Virus record (IMG/VR): IMGVR_UViG_3300046792_000297
Location: 39,955-103,954 of that record
Direction: 5' to 3' (one strand)
DNA length: 64,000 bases
DNA from: a virus
The notes under the pieces are model-generated. The model was not told where the DNA came from. It saw nothing but the letters and a program-made list of their open reading frames with translations, and searched no databases. Below, piece after piece: positions 40,605 to 48,701 of the stretch (within the stretch, counting starts at the first letter, position 1; every line of letters starts with the position of its first letter). A program made the translations under genes and the position numbers.

Positions 40605-40617
40605 AGTAATTATTATT
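40605..40617. repeat. Dispersed palindrome site 11
   Basis: AGTAATTATTATT, 11 of 12, between the last structural gene and its terminator. Confidence 0.75.
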
Positions 40618-40626
40618 GGCACCAAC

Positions 40627-40654
40627 AAGAAACCCGCCTGCGGGCGGGTTTCTT
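40627..40654 (+). terminator. Strong intrinsic terminator ending the structural operon
   Basis: AAGAAACCCGCC pairs perfectly with GGCGGGTTTCTT around a TGCG loop. The A-rich left and T-rich right arms let it work in both directions. The following 100 bases to 40761 contain no gene that I can support. Confidence 0.85.
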
Positions 40655-40761
40655 GGAGGCTGCGAATGGGGAATGGAGGCAACGGCTATAGCCCTCAGTA
40701 GACACCCAACCGCTGGGCGGCGCAAGCCTATTCTGATAGCCTTTTCAAGTCGAGGCCCGTC

Positions 40762-41127
40762 ATGGAATTAGCACCCCACCCGGCGAACGAGTTACCGCAC
40801 TGTCCGGCCTGCCAGCAGATTTGCGACGGCATCACGCCCCTCGAACCGGGAGCGGTGCCCAGTGTGGGCGACTGGTCGCTCTGCATGTACTGCGGCGCGA
40901 TCCTGCGGGTGGGCGAGCCGGGCCGCGTGGTCGAGGCGGAAGAAGGCGGCCACCTGCGCCTGGTCGGCATCCGGTTTCGGCTGGCCCGCGTACCGGAGTT
41001 GAGCGAGTTGCACCAGCAGCAGCCGCGCGAGTACGGGATGCTGATGGAAGGGAAGCGGTTCGTGGCCAACCGTCAGCGGGCGGGGAACTATTATCGGACA
41101 AGGCCGCGCACAAGGCGCAGATTCTAA
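40762..41127 (+). CDS. Small zinc-ribbon protein
   Basis: 121 aa. C-P-A-C near residue 14 and C-M-Y-C near 41 suggest one zinc ribbon, followed by a charged helical region and a basic C-terminus (R-T-R-P-R-T-R-R-R-F). Possibly nucleic-acid binding. It is the first gene of the accessory half, after the terminator; no convincing promoter was found. Confidence 0.65.
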   Translation: MELAPHPANELPHCPACQQICDGITPLEPGAVPSVGDWSLCMYCGAILRVGEPGRVVEAEEGGHLRLVGIRFRLARVPELSELHQQQPREYGMLMEGKRFVANRQRAGNYYRTRPRTRRRF

Positions 41128-41183
41128 ATAACTTGAGCTAGGTAACATAACACTTCTTATCAGACTTTCGATGGAGGCAAGCG

Positions 41184-41354
41184 GTGTACGAGCACTTCAA
41201 CGAGGAGTCCGTGGATGAGTTGAAAATGCGCGGCATCATTTACGAGTTCATGTTGTGGTTCGGTGGCAGTGGTCATCCGCAGCCTAACCACCCCGAGGCG
41301 CTGAATAACCTGATTCGCAGCTATATTCTGGTTCGTCGCCAACGAAATGGTTGA
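41184..41354 (+). CDS. 56-aa hypothetical protein
   Basis: GTG start with GGAGG 6 bases upstream. The product is acidic then basic (Y-E-H-F-N-E-E-S-V-D-E-L-K-M and I-R-S-Y-I-L-V-R-R-Q-R-N-G). Its stop overlaps the next gene. No family recognised. Confidence 0.6.
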   Translation: MYEHFNEESVDELKMRGIIYEFMLWFGGSGHPQPNHPEALNNLIRSYILVRRQRNG

Positions 41355-41535
41355 TATGAAGATGTTTCGTTGTGGAATGTGCGGAGGCACGTTTGAACAG
41401 TTGCGAACCGACGAGGAAGCTGAGGAAGAGGCGCGGCGATTATACGGTGTGGATAAAGCCAGCACCGATCCTGATATGGGCGTGGTGTGTCACGACTGCT
41501 GGCTCAAGCTGGAGCCGCTGACGAGGGCGCACTAG
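41347..41535 (+). CDS. Small zinc-ribbon protein
   Basis: 62 aa. C-G-M-C near residue 9 and C-H-D-C near 48 form a probable four-Cys zinc site separated by an acidic helix. A later ATG (41356) is possible. Codons CGA TTA TAC at 41437-41445 carry a half copy of the dispersed palindrome (GATTATA). Confidence 0.7.
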   Translation: MVDMKMFRCGMCGGTFEQLRTDEEAEEEARRLYGVDKASTDPDMGVVCHDCWLKLEPLTRAH

Positions 41536-41552
41536 ATATTCAGCCTTTCCTG

Positions 41553-41574
41553 CGCCGCACCTTCTTCTGCGGCG
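41553..41574. terminator. Hairpin between convergent genes
   Basis: CGCCGCA pairs with TGCGGCG around an 8-base CT-rich loop. It lies in the 45-base gap between convergent stops. No T-run is present, so termination is inferred from position. Confidence 0.45.
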
Positions 41575-41580
41575 GGTTGA

Positions 41581-41787
41581 TCACCGTCGAAAGCAGAGTT
41601 CCTCGTTGACGGTGTGCAACAAATCCCAGATTTCCCTCATCGCCTTACCGCCAAACTTGCAGCATGGATCGTAGACACCATTACCGAATGCAAGTGAATA
41701 TGCTTTCGATAGAGCCGTCAGCGCGGCTTGACTGACGATGGTCGTCTTGGGCACGTACTCCACGCCGTCAATGATGACGATGTTCAT
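41581..41787 (-). CDS. Hypothetical protein
   Basis: 68 aa, AGGAGAG 4 bases before ATG. It starts M-N-I-V-I-I-D-G-V-E-Y-V-P, a strand-turn-strand opening seen in many small phage proteins, followed by helices with C-C-K-F-G-G and C-F-R-R. Divergent from the gene at 41809 with only 21 bases between starts, so promoters must overlap or lie inside genes. Confidence 0.6.
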   Translation of the reverse strand: MNIVIIDGVEYVPKTTIVSQAALTALSKAYSLAFGNGVYDPCCKFGGKAMREIWDLLHTVNEELCFRR

Positions 41788-41808
41788 CGTTCTCTCCTGA
41801 GAAACACA

Positions 41809-41985
41809 ATGCCAGCCAAGAAACCCACGACCTGTCCGGCCTGGATTCCCTGCCCGTGCTGCGAGGACTTCCTCTGCACCATTCATGGTAGCCACGTCCA
41901 CGACTGCGACTGCCCGGCCATCGAGGAGTGGGAGGTGGACCCCTACACCACGGGTGGCCAGCCTAGCGTGATCGTGCCAGCTTGA
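41809..41985 (+). CDS. Cys-rich small phage protein
   Basis: 58 aa. C-P-A-W-I-P-C-P-C-C-E-D-F-L-C-T-I-H-G and H-V-H-D-C-D-C-P provide many metal ligands, probably one or two zinc sites. This C-P-C-C ... H-x-x-H-x-x-x-C-x-C layout recurs in phages and has no known role. The last 23 bases overlap a convergent gene. Confidence 0.65.
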   Translation: MPAKKPTTCPAWIPCPCCEDFLCTIHGSHVHDCDCPAIEEWEVDPYTTGGQPSVIVPA

Positions 41986-42184
41986 CGGGAGCCGCGACGG
42001 AAACAGGAGGCTTGGAAGGCACTCGATCAGTGAGGCGCTCGCGTTCCCAGGCCCGCAACAGGGCTAGGTGATTCAAGCTGCAACAACGGACCGGCCCGTC
42101 GATGATCTGGCGCGTCCTCCAAGGAAACAGTTGCTTGCACCACTCGCAGCGCAGAATGAAGATGGGCGGTTTCTTGGCCCTCAT
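41963..42184 (-). CDS. Small zinc-finger protein
   Basis: 73 aa, GGGAGG 5 bases before ATG. C-E-W-C-K-Q-L-F-P and C-C-S-L-N-H-L-A-L-L resemble a treble-clef-type zinc site. The C-terminus is basic and Pro-rich. Palindrome site 12 lies directly upstream of the Shine-Dalgarno, so a bound protein could block this gene. Confidence 0.65.
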   Translation of the reverse strand: MRAKKPPIFILRCEWCKQLFPWRTRQIIDGPVRCCSLNHLALLRAWERERLTDRVPSKPPVSVAAPVKLARSR

Positions 42185-42194
42185 AGGAGCCTCC

Positions 42195-42207
42195 CATAAT
42201 AATTATG
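42195..42207. repeat. Dispersed palindrome site 12
   Basis: CATAATAATTATG, 10 of 12 and itself an almost perfect palindrome. It overlaps the stop of the minus-strand gene at 42203 and the leader of the next. Confidence 0.65.
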
Positions 42208-42742
42208 CGGCCCGGTTCGTTGGGCTGGGTAGCGGCGTCAGTTCCGCTTCGGATTTCCCGGCCTGGCGCTCCGCGCTGCGGGTCGCGTAAATCTTCTGCT
42301 GGGCCGCGCGTTCTTCTTTGCTGCGCACTGGCCTGCCGCCACGGGTTAGCTTCCTGCCTTCCTTCGCGGCCACTCGCGACCTTCGCTTCGCCTCGCGGTC
42401 GGCGGCTCTTCGCTTCTCCAGCTTCTGGGCGGCGGTCAGCTTTCCCGCTTTGGTGGATCGAGTGTGCAGCCCATCAACTGGTGCAGTGTTTGACGACGCC
42501 AGCGTGCGCTTCCCTGAAGCTCGCTCGGCGGCTTGAACCCGCAGGTCTGGCACACTATGGGGAATCCCCAATACTTGCCGTAGCGCCTCGGGGCTGGAAA
42601 ATAGTTCCCCCATCCGTGAGGTAAGCTCGATCTGAAGTACACCGATGGCCTTACTAAGTTCGGCTTGGGCTTCGATGCGGCCTCGGAGGTACGCGAGACC
42701 AACTTCAACGCGGTTCGACTCATTAGGCAGTTCCTTTCTCAT
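42203..42742 (-). CDS. Basic helical protein, possible DNA-binding
   Basis: 179 aa. The N-terminal part is helical (Y-L-R-G-R-I-E-A-Q-A-E-L-S-K-A-I). The centre is strongly basic (K-L-E-K-R-R-A-A-D-R-E-A-K-R-R-S-R-V-A-A-K-E-G-R), and G-R-P-V-R-S-K-E-E-R follows. Composition suggests DNA or RNA binding. No helix-turn-helix is obvious. Confidence 0.6.
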   Translation of the reverse strand: MRKELPNESNRVEVGLAYLRGRIEAQAELSKAIGVLQIELTSRMGELFSSPEALRQVLGIPHSVPDLRVQAAERASGKRTLASSNTAPVDGLHTRSTKAGKLTAAQKLEKRRAADREAKRRSRVAAKEGRKLTRGGRPVRSKEERAAQQKIYATRSAERQAGKSEAELTPLPSPTNRAA

Positions 42743-42757
42743 TCGCTCTTCCCTTTC

Positions 42758-43561
42758 TCACTGCGATCCCTTGCGGTAGACACCTTTGTCGATGCGGATC
42801 AGGAAGCCCTCCTTGGCCAGCGCGGCCAGGCCCGCAGGCACGTTGACCTTGGCCGTGGCCCGCTTTGCTAGGGGAGCGGTAGCCACGATCTCCGCCGCCG
42901 TCCAATTGGTACTAGGGTTGGCTTCGAAGAACTTACGCAGGTCGCGTGAACCGTAGATGTCGCCGGTCGCGCGATGCCCGTTGTGCTTGACGGTCGAGGG
43001 CTTCAGCCACTCCGAGCCGATCTTGGCGCTGTTCTCCACCAGGAGTTGGCAGGAGCCCAGCGTTTCCTCGACGTGCATGAGGGTGGCCTGCTCGCGGGCG
43101 ATCTGCGCATCGAGCGTGCCCAGGTCGGCGGCCAGACTGGCGCGGCGAGCGTTCAGCTTTTCGAGCGAGAGCGCGATGGCCGTGCGGCTGATGCGAACCT
43201 GGCCGACAATGCTGGCCACGGTGGCGGTGTAGGGACCGGCAGTGTTGAGCCATTCGAGGTCGGGCGGCAGGGCAACCGCAACCGTCGCGTCTTGCTCGAC
43301 AGGCGGAGTAGTAACCAAGGGCACAGAAATCGTGAAGTTGACTGAAGAGGATGATACGGCTGGTGCTGGAGGAGGCTCGGGCGGTGTGATGTGTGGATCG
43401 AAGTGTTCGGCTACCTTAATGTAGCGGTCGATATTAAGAGGCTGTTCACGGGCCTTGCGGGTCTTAATGATTCTCTTGGGTGACTTGGGCGGCTTGGGCC
43501 GGACTGACTGCCCAGCTTTGTGGCGGGCTGCTTGTTCTAAGGCTTCGCGTAGGCTACTCAT
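42758..43561 (-). CDS. Coiled-coil protein with C-terminal winged-helix-like domain
   Basis: 267 aa. A Pro/Lys-rich N-terminus, a coiled coil around 125-165 (L-E-K-L-N-A-R-R-A-S-L-A-A-D-L) and a C-terminal W-T-A-A-E-I-V-A-T-A-P ... L-A-A-L-A-K-E-G-F-L-I-R-I-D-K-G-V-Y-R that reads like a winged helix. This makes it a candidate dimeric regulator and a candidate reader of the dispersed palindromes. The rare codons AGA ATC ATT create a weak copy of the motif at 43463-43475. Confidence 0.55.
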   Translation of the reverse strand: MSSLREALEQAARHKAGQSVRPKPPKSPKRIIKTRKAREQPLNIDRYIKVAEHFDPHITPPEPPPAPAVSSSSVNFTISVPLVTTPPVEQDATVAVALPPDLEWLNTAGPYTATVASIVGQVRISRTAIALSLEKLNARRASLAADLGTLDAQIAREQATLMHVEETLGSCQLLVENSAKIGSEWLKPSTVKHNGHRATGDIYGSRDLRKFFEANPSTNWTAAEIVATAPLAKRATAKVNVPAGLAALAKEGFLIRIDKGVYRKGSQ

Positions 43562-44080
43562 TTACTTGTTTGGTTCCTCTCTATTAAATTCAAATCGCCA
43601 TACGTCCGTGCCTCCTGCTTGATGATCGGCGGCGGCGATGTGGTTGCTGAACAGGCGCACGGCATTGGTGCCGTGCGGATAGAGCGCGGCGCGGTGCTTG
43701 CCGTCGATCCAGATTTCGACGATCTTCATTGGCAGGATGGAATGATCGACCAGGCGGAACTCGATGTTGGCGGGGTGCGTGGGCAGCGCATAGTAGGCAT
43801 TGGCTTCCATCATCGGCACGCGCTCGCCATCCTCGGTGATGCAGCCGAAGCCGCCCTCGCTCGGCTTGGCCAGATGGCCCTCGGCGTCGATGCCCCACTT
43901 GCTCACGATCCTGGCCACGTGGCCGCGCACCGTCTTGACGTGCGTCGCCTCGCGAATGTCGACGTGCAGCGGCTCTTGCCAGAGATGAGTATCGGGATCG
44001 ACGGTAACCGTTGCGCCGCACTTCCAGCAGGGCGTGAAGGGCGCGTCGGGATTGGCCGGAACGTGGCCGCAAGGACTCAT
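43562..44080 (-). CDS. Hypothetical protein with N-terminal zinc ribbon
   Basis: 172 aa. C-G-H and C-W-K-C lie within the first 22 residues, then an alpha/beta body (P-M-K-I-V-E-I-W-I-D-G-K-H-R-A-A-L). Its stop is immediately followed by the next gene's ATG (TAAATG). Function unknown. Confidence 0.6.
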   Translation of the reverse strand: MSPCGHVPANPDAPFTPCWKCGATVTVDPDTHLWQEPLHVDIREATHVKTVRGHVARIVSKWGIDAEGHLAKPSEGGFGCITEDGERVPMMEANAYYALPTHPANIEFRLVDHSILPMKIVEIWIDGKHRAALYPHGTNAVRLFSNHIAAADHQAGGTDVWRFEFNREEPNK

Positions 44081-44511
44081 GGAACCTCGACTCGCTTGAT
44101 TTCAATTAGGTCCTGGTCGAGCAGGTATTGCATCGTCTTCTGAGGATCATCGGGCTCGGGCGGATAGAAGCAATCCACGGCCCCGACCAATACCCGTGCC
44201 GCCATGCCTTCGAGGCCGAACATCTTCTGGAGAGCCAGGTACAGCATACCTTCCAGTTCGGCGGCGAGTGTTCCCGTGATTGCCATGCGGTCGCTTTGAT
44301 CTTGATTCTTGGGTGTGACGTGATACCAGGAGTCTTTGCCGCTGGGATAGCGGAAGCGGAAGTTGGCCGAGACCTCATGGGTCTCGCGATTCTCCACAAT
44401 GAAGGCCCGCCAGAAGGCCACGCTCGGCATACCCATCAACTCGGCCCAGGTATCATCGAGCACCATGTGGCAGAGCAAGTTTTCTTTGCGGGTGTCGAAG
44501 CCTACATTCAT
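44077..44511 (-). CDS. Hypothetical protein
   Basis: 144 aa, overlapping the downstream gene start by 4 bases. An N-terminal L-L-C-H-M-V-L-D-D, a beta segment (F-R-F-R-Y-P-S-G-K-D-S-W-Y-H-V) and a helical C-terminal half. No family recognised. Confidence 0.6.
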   Translation of the reverse strand: MNVGFDTRKENLLCHMVLDDTWAELMGMPSVAFWRAFIVENRETHEVSANFRFRYPSGKDSWYHVTPKNQDQSDRMAITGTLAAELEGMLYLALQKMFGLEGMAARVLVGAVDCFYPPEPDDPQKTMQYLLDQDLIEIKRVEVP

Positions 44512-44514
44512 AAT

Positions 44515-44757
44515 TCAAAATCTCTCATAGGTGACCAGCTTGCGGAGGCGCAGCATGGTCAGCACCTGGGGGCGGATTGCGCCGTCCCGCTTGCGTGCCC
44601 GCACGATGGGCTCGGTGGTGATGCCAGCGGCGCGGGCCAGCGCATTGACGCCGCCCGCCTCACTGATCGCGTCTTCCAGTTCCCGGCGTATCTGTTCCTC
44701 CGTGAGAATGACACGACGGCGCTTGGGCTTCTTCTTCATTGATTGCGGTTGTGCCAT
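44515..44757 (-). CDS. Small HTH-type regulator
   Basis: 80 aa from ATG 44757; ATG 44739 is also possible. After a basic N-terminus (K-K-K-P-K-R-R-R) comes E-D-A-I-S-E-A-G-G-V-N-A-L-A-R-A-A-G-I-T-T-E-P-I-V-R-A-R, which reads as the two helices of a Cro/CI-like HTH. A promoter lies just upstream (44779-44807), giving this gene its own transcription start inside the minus-strand operon, as expected for a phage regulator. Confidence 0.65.
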   Translation of the reverse strand: MAQPQSMKKKPKRRRVILTEEQIRRELEDAISEAGGVNALARAAGITTEPIVRARKRDGAIRPQVLTMLRLRKLVTYERF

Positions 44758-44778
44758 CGCAAGCACACGGTCTTGGCC

Positions 44779-44807
44779 ACTATATTTCGCCGGGGCCGAA
44801 TTTGCAA
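44779..44807 (-). promoter_or_regulatory. Sigma70-like promoter for the HTH gene
   Basis: On the minus strand: TTGCAA, 17-base spacer, TATAGT. The predicted start falls about 15 bases before ATG 44757. The spacer lacks the 13-base motif of the four promoters at 55.7-62 kb. Confidence 0.65.
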
Positions 44808-44809
44808 GT

Positions 44810-46111
44810 TCAGGACTTATTGAGGTCATACGCGTCCACCTGCGGGATGCTGATTACACCGTCCATGCTTTTGACGTGCGCCGAAATCGCCTTCTCGTCG
44901 AGAATCCAGTATTCATCGGGTATCTCGGAGGGATTGACCAGCGCGGTGCGCCGGATGGGCGAGAGCGGAGCGAGGTCCGGCGAGCGGAAGAAGCGGGGTA
45001 GGATGCGCCAGCGCCAGAGCGGCGGACGGGAGCGCAGACCGGCCACCTTCAGGTCGGGCCGGGCGACCACCGCCGGGGCCACGAAGATCGGCCCCAGTGT
45101 GACCGGCGTCTGGGCGAGCACGTCGGCTTGCTGAAGGTCGGCCTGGGCGCGAGCCACTTCGGCGCGGGCTGCTTCGGTGCGATCCGCTTCCAGTCCGAAC
45201 AGGTTGGTCTGGGGCTGCGGAGCCGCGATGGCAGCCTGGGCTTCGGTCAGGCGCTGGCGTGCGGATTCGGCCATGAGTCTTGCCTCCTCGGCTTGCTGTT
45301 TGCGCCGACCTTCGGCAGCCTCCTCGGCCACCCGCCGGGCGCGGGCTTCGTTCTCGCGGCGGGCGCGGGCTTCCTCTTCCCTCACCCGCTGCTCTTCGGC
45401 TCGCTTGAAGGTTTGCAGGGCGGCATTGAGACGCCTTTCCGCCTCGTCGTACTTGGCCAGCACTTCGTTGCGCCACGCATCGTAGTTGCGTTTGGCTTCG
45501 ACTACCGGCTTGGCGATCAGGTCCAGCGCCTTGTCCACCGCGCGGCGCTCGGTCTGGATCACCACCAGCGCGGAGCCCAGCGCCTTGTAGGCGTCCGCGC
45601 TGGTCACGCGGAGCGTGGCGGGCACGGCGGCGGCGACAGCCAGCGCCCGTTCGCGGACGACCTGGTTGAAAGGCTTGTCGCCCTCGCGGACGTCGGGCGG
45701 CAGTATCTGGGGCATGACCACCGCAGGCGCTTCGGGGATCACGGCAATGGCGCGGATCGGCTCCGGCACCAGGTGGATTTCGTCGCGCAGCTTCGCGCCG
45801 TTGTCTGCGCCGGTCTGGCCCATGCGGTCGGCTTCGAATTCCTCGCGGGATTCGGCGGGTGGCAGTTCGATCACCCGGAAGGGATGGCTGGTGGGCTTGG
45901 AGATGATCTCCTCGTAGAGCCAGGCACCCTTGCTCTCGGCTTCCTGGCCCTCGTCGTACACTTCCGGGGCCACGCCGCTATAGACGCAGGTCACGCCATG
46001 CGGCTGCTTCTTGGAGGGCGGATACTGCACGTAAAGTTCGCTGGCACGCTGGTCGTAGTGCCAGGCTTGGAAGCGACTGCTTTCGACCGGGGTGAGTTCA
46101 GGCATTCCCAT
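44810..46111 (-). CDS. KTSC-domain and coiled-coil protein next to recombination genes
   Basis: 433 aa. The first ~55 residues resemble a KTSC domain (S-S-R-F-Q-A-W-H-Y-D ... L-Y-V-Q-Y-P-P ... V-Y-S-G-V-A-P-E-V-Y). Residues ~185-310 are a long charged coiled coil (R-A-E-E-Q-R-V-R-E-E-E-A-R-A-R-R-E-N). It lies between exonuclease and regulator genes, where phages often keep recombination accessory or nuclease-modulating proteins. Start chosen after AAAGGGAAC; ATG 46105 is an alternative. Confidence 0.65.
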   Translation of the reverse strand: MGMPELTPVESSRFQAWHYDQRASELYVQYPPSKKQPHGVTCVYSGVAPEVYDEGQEAESKGAWLYEEIISKPTSHPFRVIELPPAESREEFEADRMGQTGADNGAKLRDEIHLVPEPIRAIAVIPEAPAVVMPQILPPDVREGDKPFNQVVRERALAVAAAVPATLRVTSADAYKALGSALVVIQTERRAVDKALDLIAKPVVEAKRNYDAWRNEVLAKYDEAERRLNAALQTFKRAEEQRVREEEARARRENEARARRVAEEAAEGRRKQQAEEARLMAESARQRLTEAQAAIAAPQPQTNLFGLEADRTEAARAEVARAQADLQQADVLAQTPVTLGPIFVAPAVVARPDLKVAGLRSRPPLWRWRILPRFFRSPDLAPLSPIRRTALVNPSEIPDEYWILDEKAISAHVKSMDGVISIPQVDAYDLNKS

Positions 46112-46745
46112 TGAAGTTCCCTTTCGTGAGGTTGTTGTTGGCCTTCCATGCTTCGAGGGAGATCATGCTCATAAATGCGTCGCCGTCGGATTGATCTTCG
46201 TACCAGTGGACCTGAAAGCGGCCCTCGGGAAATAGCTGGCAACTGCACCGCTTGACCGTGTTATCGAGATGGGTGCGGTTGTAGCGCATCAGTTCGTAGC
46301 CTGCGGTCTGCACCTTCCAGGCGGGCATGTGGTAGGTGCAGAACTTCAAGTCGAGCACCACGTCCTGGGTCCGCTTGCGTCTCATGCGCCGGTCGGGCGT
46401 GCCGCCGACGACCAGACCCAAAATGCTGGACATTAACCGGTGTTCGATCTCGATCAACTCGAAGTCGGACTGGCGACGAAACTTCTGCCAGCCTTCGGCG
46501 TAGCCGATGGCGTGTTCGGGCAGCACCAGCATGTCATCGTCGCCGTCGCGGTCGTAGCGTTCGGTCCAGGCGTGCAGTGCCAGGCCGAGTTCGCGTTTCC
46601 GTTCGAGCACGACTGGGTCAACCATCGAGTAATCAATTAGGCCGTGCTTCTTCAACAGGCCGGTAACGCTGGGGTGATTGCGCCCGTTCTGGACGTACTT
46701 GTGGCCGTCCTCTTCGAAGTGGAAGAAGTCGAGGGACTCGATCAC
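46098..46745 (-). CDS. PD-(D/E)XK exonuclease (RecB/Cas4-like)
   Basis: 215 aa from a GTG overlapping the previous stop (GTGA). Nuclease signature: G-L-A-L-H-A-W-T-E-R, V-V-G-G-T-P-D-R, then D-V-V-L-D-L-K-F-C with the D-x-K pair, and W-K-V-Q-T-A-G-Y-E-L (QxxxY helix). It likely resects phage DNA ends to feed the RecT annealase encoded in the same operon. Confidence 0.8.
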   Translation of the reverse strand: MIESLDFFHFEEDGHKYVQNGRNHPSVTGLLKKHGLIDYSMVDPVVLERKRELGLALHAWTERYDRDGDDDMLVLPEHAIGYAEGWQKFRRQSDFELIEIEHRLMSSILGLVVGGTPDRRMRRKRTQDVVLDLKFCTYHMPAWKVQTAGYELMRYNRTHLDNTVKRCSCQLFPEGRFQVHWYEDQSDGDAFMSMISLEAWKANNNLTKGNFNGNA

Positions 46746-46909
46746 GGCTTCGTCTCTTTCTTCAGGTGGCGAAGCAATTCCACCGCCTGCGCCTTGTTGA
46801 GCCGCTCCGCGATTCGTTGACCGACGAGCTTCGCGCTCAGCCAGAAGCCGAGCAGGAACGCCACGGCAAAAGTGAAGCAAATCGCGCTAAGCACCGCATA
46901 GATGGTCAC
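46742..46909 (-). CDS. 55-aa single-helix membrane protein
   Basis: GTG start overlapping the upstream stop and GTGA overlap downstream, so it is translationally locked between two genes. Hydrophobic helix A-V-L-S-A-I-C-F-T-F-A-V-A-F-L-L-G-F-W-L followed by a charged helix (R-I-A-E-R-L-N-K-A-Q-A-V-E-L-L-R). Possibly a membrane anchor for the replication/recombination complex; this is a guess from context. Confidence 0.6.
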   Translation of the reverse strand: MTIYAVLSAICFTFAVAFLLGFWLSAKLVGQRIAERLNKAQAVELLRHLKKETKP

Positions 46910-47208
46910 AGCCCCACCGCCGCCCAGAACTTGTCGGGGTTGACCGGGTGCAACTGCTTGCCGCCCTTGGCGTGGAACACCAGCAGGTCACCGCCATCCG
47001 CGATGCGAACTTCCAGCCCTTGGGCCAGGGCGCGGTCGACCTGCTCTTTGGCGGCTTGGCGGGTAATTTCTTCGTCGGGATACTGGACTGGTCCCTTGCG
47101 AAACCACTTGGAGCCGCGAGAGTAGCCGTCGCGGTCGTAGACGTAGAGCCGCCAGGGGCCGGGGCCGGGTTCGGCGTACTGCATCTTGTCAAACGTGTAG
47201 ATGGCCAT
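46906..47208 (-). CDS. Hypothetical protein
   Basis: 100 aa, AAGGAGAG 6 bases before ATG. Y-D-R-D-G-Y-S-R-G-S-K-W-F, then a helix (R-Q-A-A-K-E-Q-V-D-R-A-L-A-Q) and a beta end (G-G-D-L-L-V-F-H-A-K-G-G-K). Overlaps the next gene. No family recognised. Confidence 0.6.
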   Translation of the reverse strand: MAIYTFDKMQYAEPGPGPWRLYVYDRDGYSRGSKWFRKGPVQYPDEEITRQAAKEQVDRALAQGLEVRIADGGDLLVFHAKGGKQLHPVNPDKFWAAVGL

Positions 47209-47399
47209 TAGGGCTCTCCTTGGTAATAGCCGTTGACTAACTCGATATGGCCACCTTTGCTCTTTACCCAAGCTGTGAATTTGGATAAATTCGCGCCGCT
47301 AAATTTCTGAAACACCGGGGCAGTCTCGGTAATAATCCCATCAGTTACAACCACCCCCGCGACGATGTTATTCAACGCAACGACGTAAGTTTCATCCAT
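47208..47399 (-). CDS. Hypothetical protein
   Basis: 63 aa, TAATG junction downstream and overlap upstream. Hydrophobic beta start (Y-V-V-A-L-N-N-I-V-A-G-V-V-V-T-D-G-I-I) and K-F-T-A-W-V-K-S-K-G-G-H-I-E. More AT-rich than its neighbours. It contains a half palindrome AATAATC at 47331-47337. Confidence 0.55.
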   Translation of the reverse strand: MDETYVVALNNIVAGVVVTDGIITETAPVFQKFSGANLSKFTAWVKSKGGHIELVNGYYQGEP

Positions 47400-47571
47400 G
47401 AGCCGCTGCCTCCTCGTCGATCTCTTCCACGTCCCAGTTGCGGTAGCCGACCCAGGTGGGCTCGGTATCTTCGAGCGTGTCCGCGATCCGCACCAGTTCG
47501 TCGCTGGCCTGGTTCGCGGACGCTGCTTCGACGATGCAAATGCCGGTGAAGGTGAGCCGGTACTTGGCCAT
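47392..47571 (-). CDS. Small acidic hypothetical protein
   Basis: 59 aa, GGAGG 5 bases before ATG. A beta start (Y-R-L-T-F-T-G-I-C-I-V-E-A) and acidic helix (D-E-L-V-R-I-A-D-T-L-E-D-T-E) resemble small phage proteins with an E-A-x-S-x-x-x-A motif. Palindrome site 13 lies upstream, next to the recT stop. Confidence 0.6.
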   Translation of the reverse strand: MAKYRLTFTGICIVEAASANQASDELVRIADTLEDTEPTWVGYRNWDVEEIDEEAAAHG

Positions 47572-47580
47572 GACTGCCTC

Positions 47581-47593
47581 CACAATAATTATT
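47581..47593. repeat. Dispersed palindrome site 13
   Basis: CACAATAATTATT, 10 of 12. It contains the TAA stop of recT and precedes the Shine-Dalgarno of the next minus-strand gene. Confidence 0.65.
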
Positions 47594-48701
47594 TCTGTTG
47601 TGCGTCCCGCTCTTCGATCTGGCGGTTCAGGTCGGCCTTGATCTGGGCTTCGGAGAACTTGCCCATCTTGCCCAGGTAGTCCTTGCGCTCGGCCACCGTC
47701 CAGCCCAGAATCTCGAACAACTGCGAGAACGGACTGACGGCGGGCTTCTCTGGTTCCTGCTTGGCAGTCGCGGTGGTGGTCGCGGCAGCCTGCTCGACCG
47801 GCGAGGGCTTGGTGTTGGCCCAGACCATCGCCTGTTCGCGCTGTTCGGGCTTGATGTCGAGCGAGGTATCCACCTTCAGCACGTCCTTCAGGAAGGCGCG
47901 GCCCTCCTTGCTGCTGTGGTTGGCCTTGGCGGCGTTGTGCCACTCGGCGGCGAAGGCGGACGCCTCCTGCTTGAGTACGGCGGCGGCGGGATCGCCGTTG
48001 CCGTTGCCGTTCGTCGCAGCAGACTGCATGGGGGTGGTCTGCTCGGCGGCGGCAGGGGCGGGCGGGAAGCTGGCTTCGATGGTGTTGGGGTAGTCCTGCA
48101 ACTCCTCCACGCACTTCATGCCGCGCAGCGCGTCGGCGAACTTGTCGCGCAGGGCGAACGCACGGGCACGCATCATCAACATGCGCTTGGGGTAGCAGTG
48201 CCAGGGCGCGGGGTTGGACATAGGGTTGCCGTCGCGGCCCGTGATCTTCTCCCGCGTGTCCCACAAGTTAGCCGTCTTGGCGTCGGCCACGCTGAAGCGC
48301 GACTCGTGAACTTCTTGTCCGCGCCGCTTAACCTGGCAGACGGCGACCAGGTTGTCGCCCTCGCCCTCCCAGAATTCTTTGTGGCCCTCGTAGGCCGGAT
48401 GCGCCTGCACAACCGCAAGCATGTCGTCGCCGAAGATACCGGGACGGCCATTGATCACCGCGATGGCGATCACCGATTGCATGATCGACAGGCCCAGCGC
48501 CTGGCCGAACTTGGCGGCCACGAACACGTCGCCGGGTTTGTTGCGGTAACTATTCGGACAGAGCGTGGAACCGGCAATGATGGTGGACAGTTCCATAGCT
48601 TCGGCCAGGTTGTCGGGCATCGTCCAGAGCCGGTCGGGCAAGGCCAGCGGCGCGGACGAGTCATCGTGGCGTGGTGCGAGAGTAAGTGCTGCGGTTCCCA
48701 T
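47589..48701 (-). CDS. recT: RecT-family single-strand annealing protein
   Basis: 370 aa. K-P-G-D-V-F-V-A-A-K-F-G-Q-A-L-G-L-S, I-A-V-I-N-G-R-P-G-I-F-G-D, and P-W-H-C-Y-P-K-R-M-L-M-M-R-A-R-A-F-A-L-R-D are the RecT core. It anneals complementary single strands for phage recombination and replication restart. The C-terminal ~150 residues are an Ala/Gln/Thr-rich linker and a helical tail. GGAGG lies 5 bases before ATG 48701. Transcribed from the promoter at 48728. Confidence 0.85.
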   Translation of the reverse strand: MGTAALTLAPRHDDSSAPLALPDRLWTMPDNLAEAMELSTIIAGSTLCPNSYRNKPGDVFVAAKFGQALGLSIMQSVIAIAVINGRPGIFGDDMLAVVQAHPAYEGHKEFWEGEGDNLVAVCQVKRRGQEVHESRFSVADAKTANLWDTREKITGRDGNPMSNPAPWHCYPKRMLMMRARAFALRDKFADALRGMKCVEELQDYPNTIEASFPPAPAAAEQTTPMQSAATNGNGNGDPAAAVLKQEASAFAAEWHNAAKANHSSKEGRAFLKDVLKVDTSLDIKPEQREQAMVWANTKPSPVEQAAATTTATAKQEPEKPAVSPFSQLFEILGWTVAERKDYLGKMGKFSEAQIKADLNRQIEERDAQQK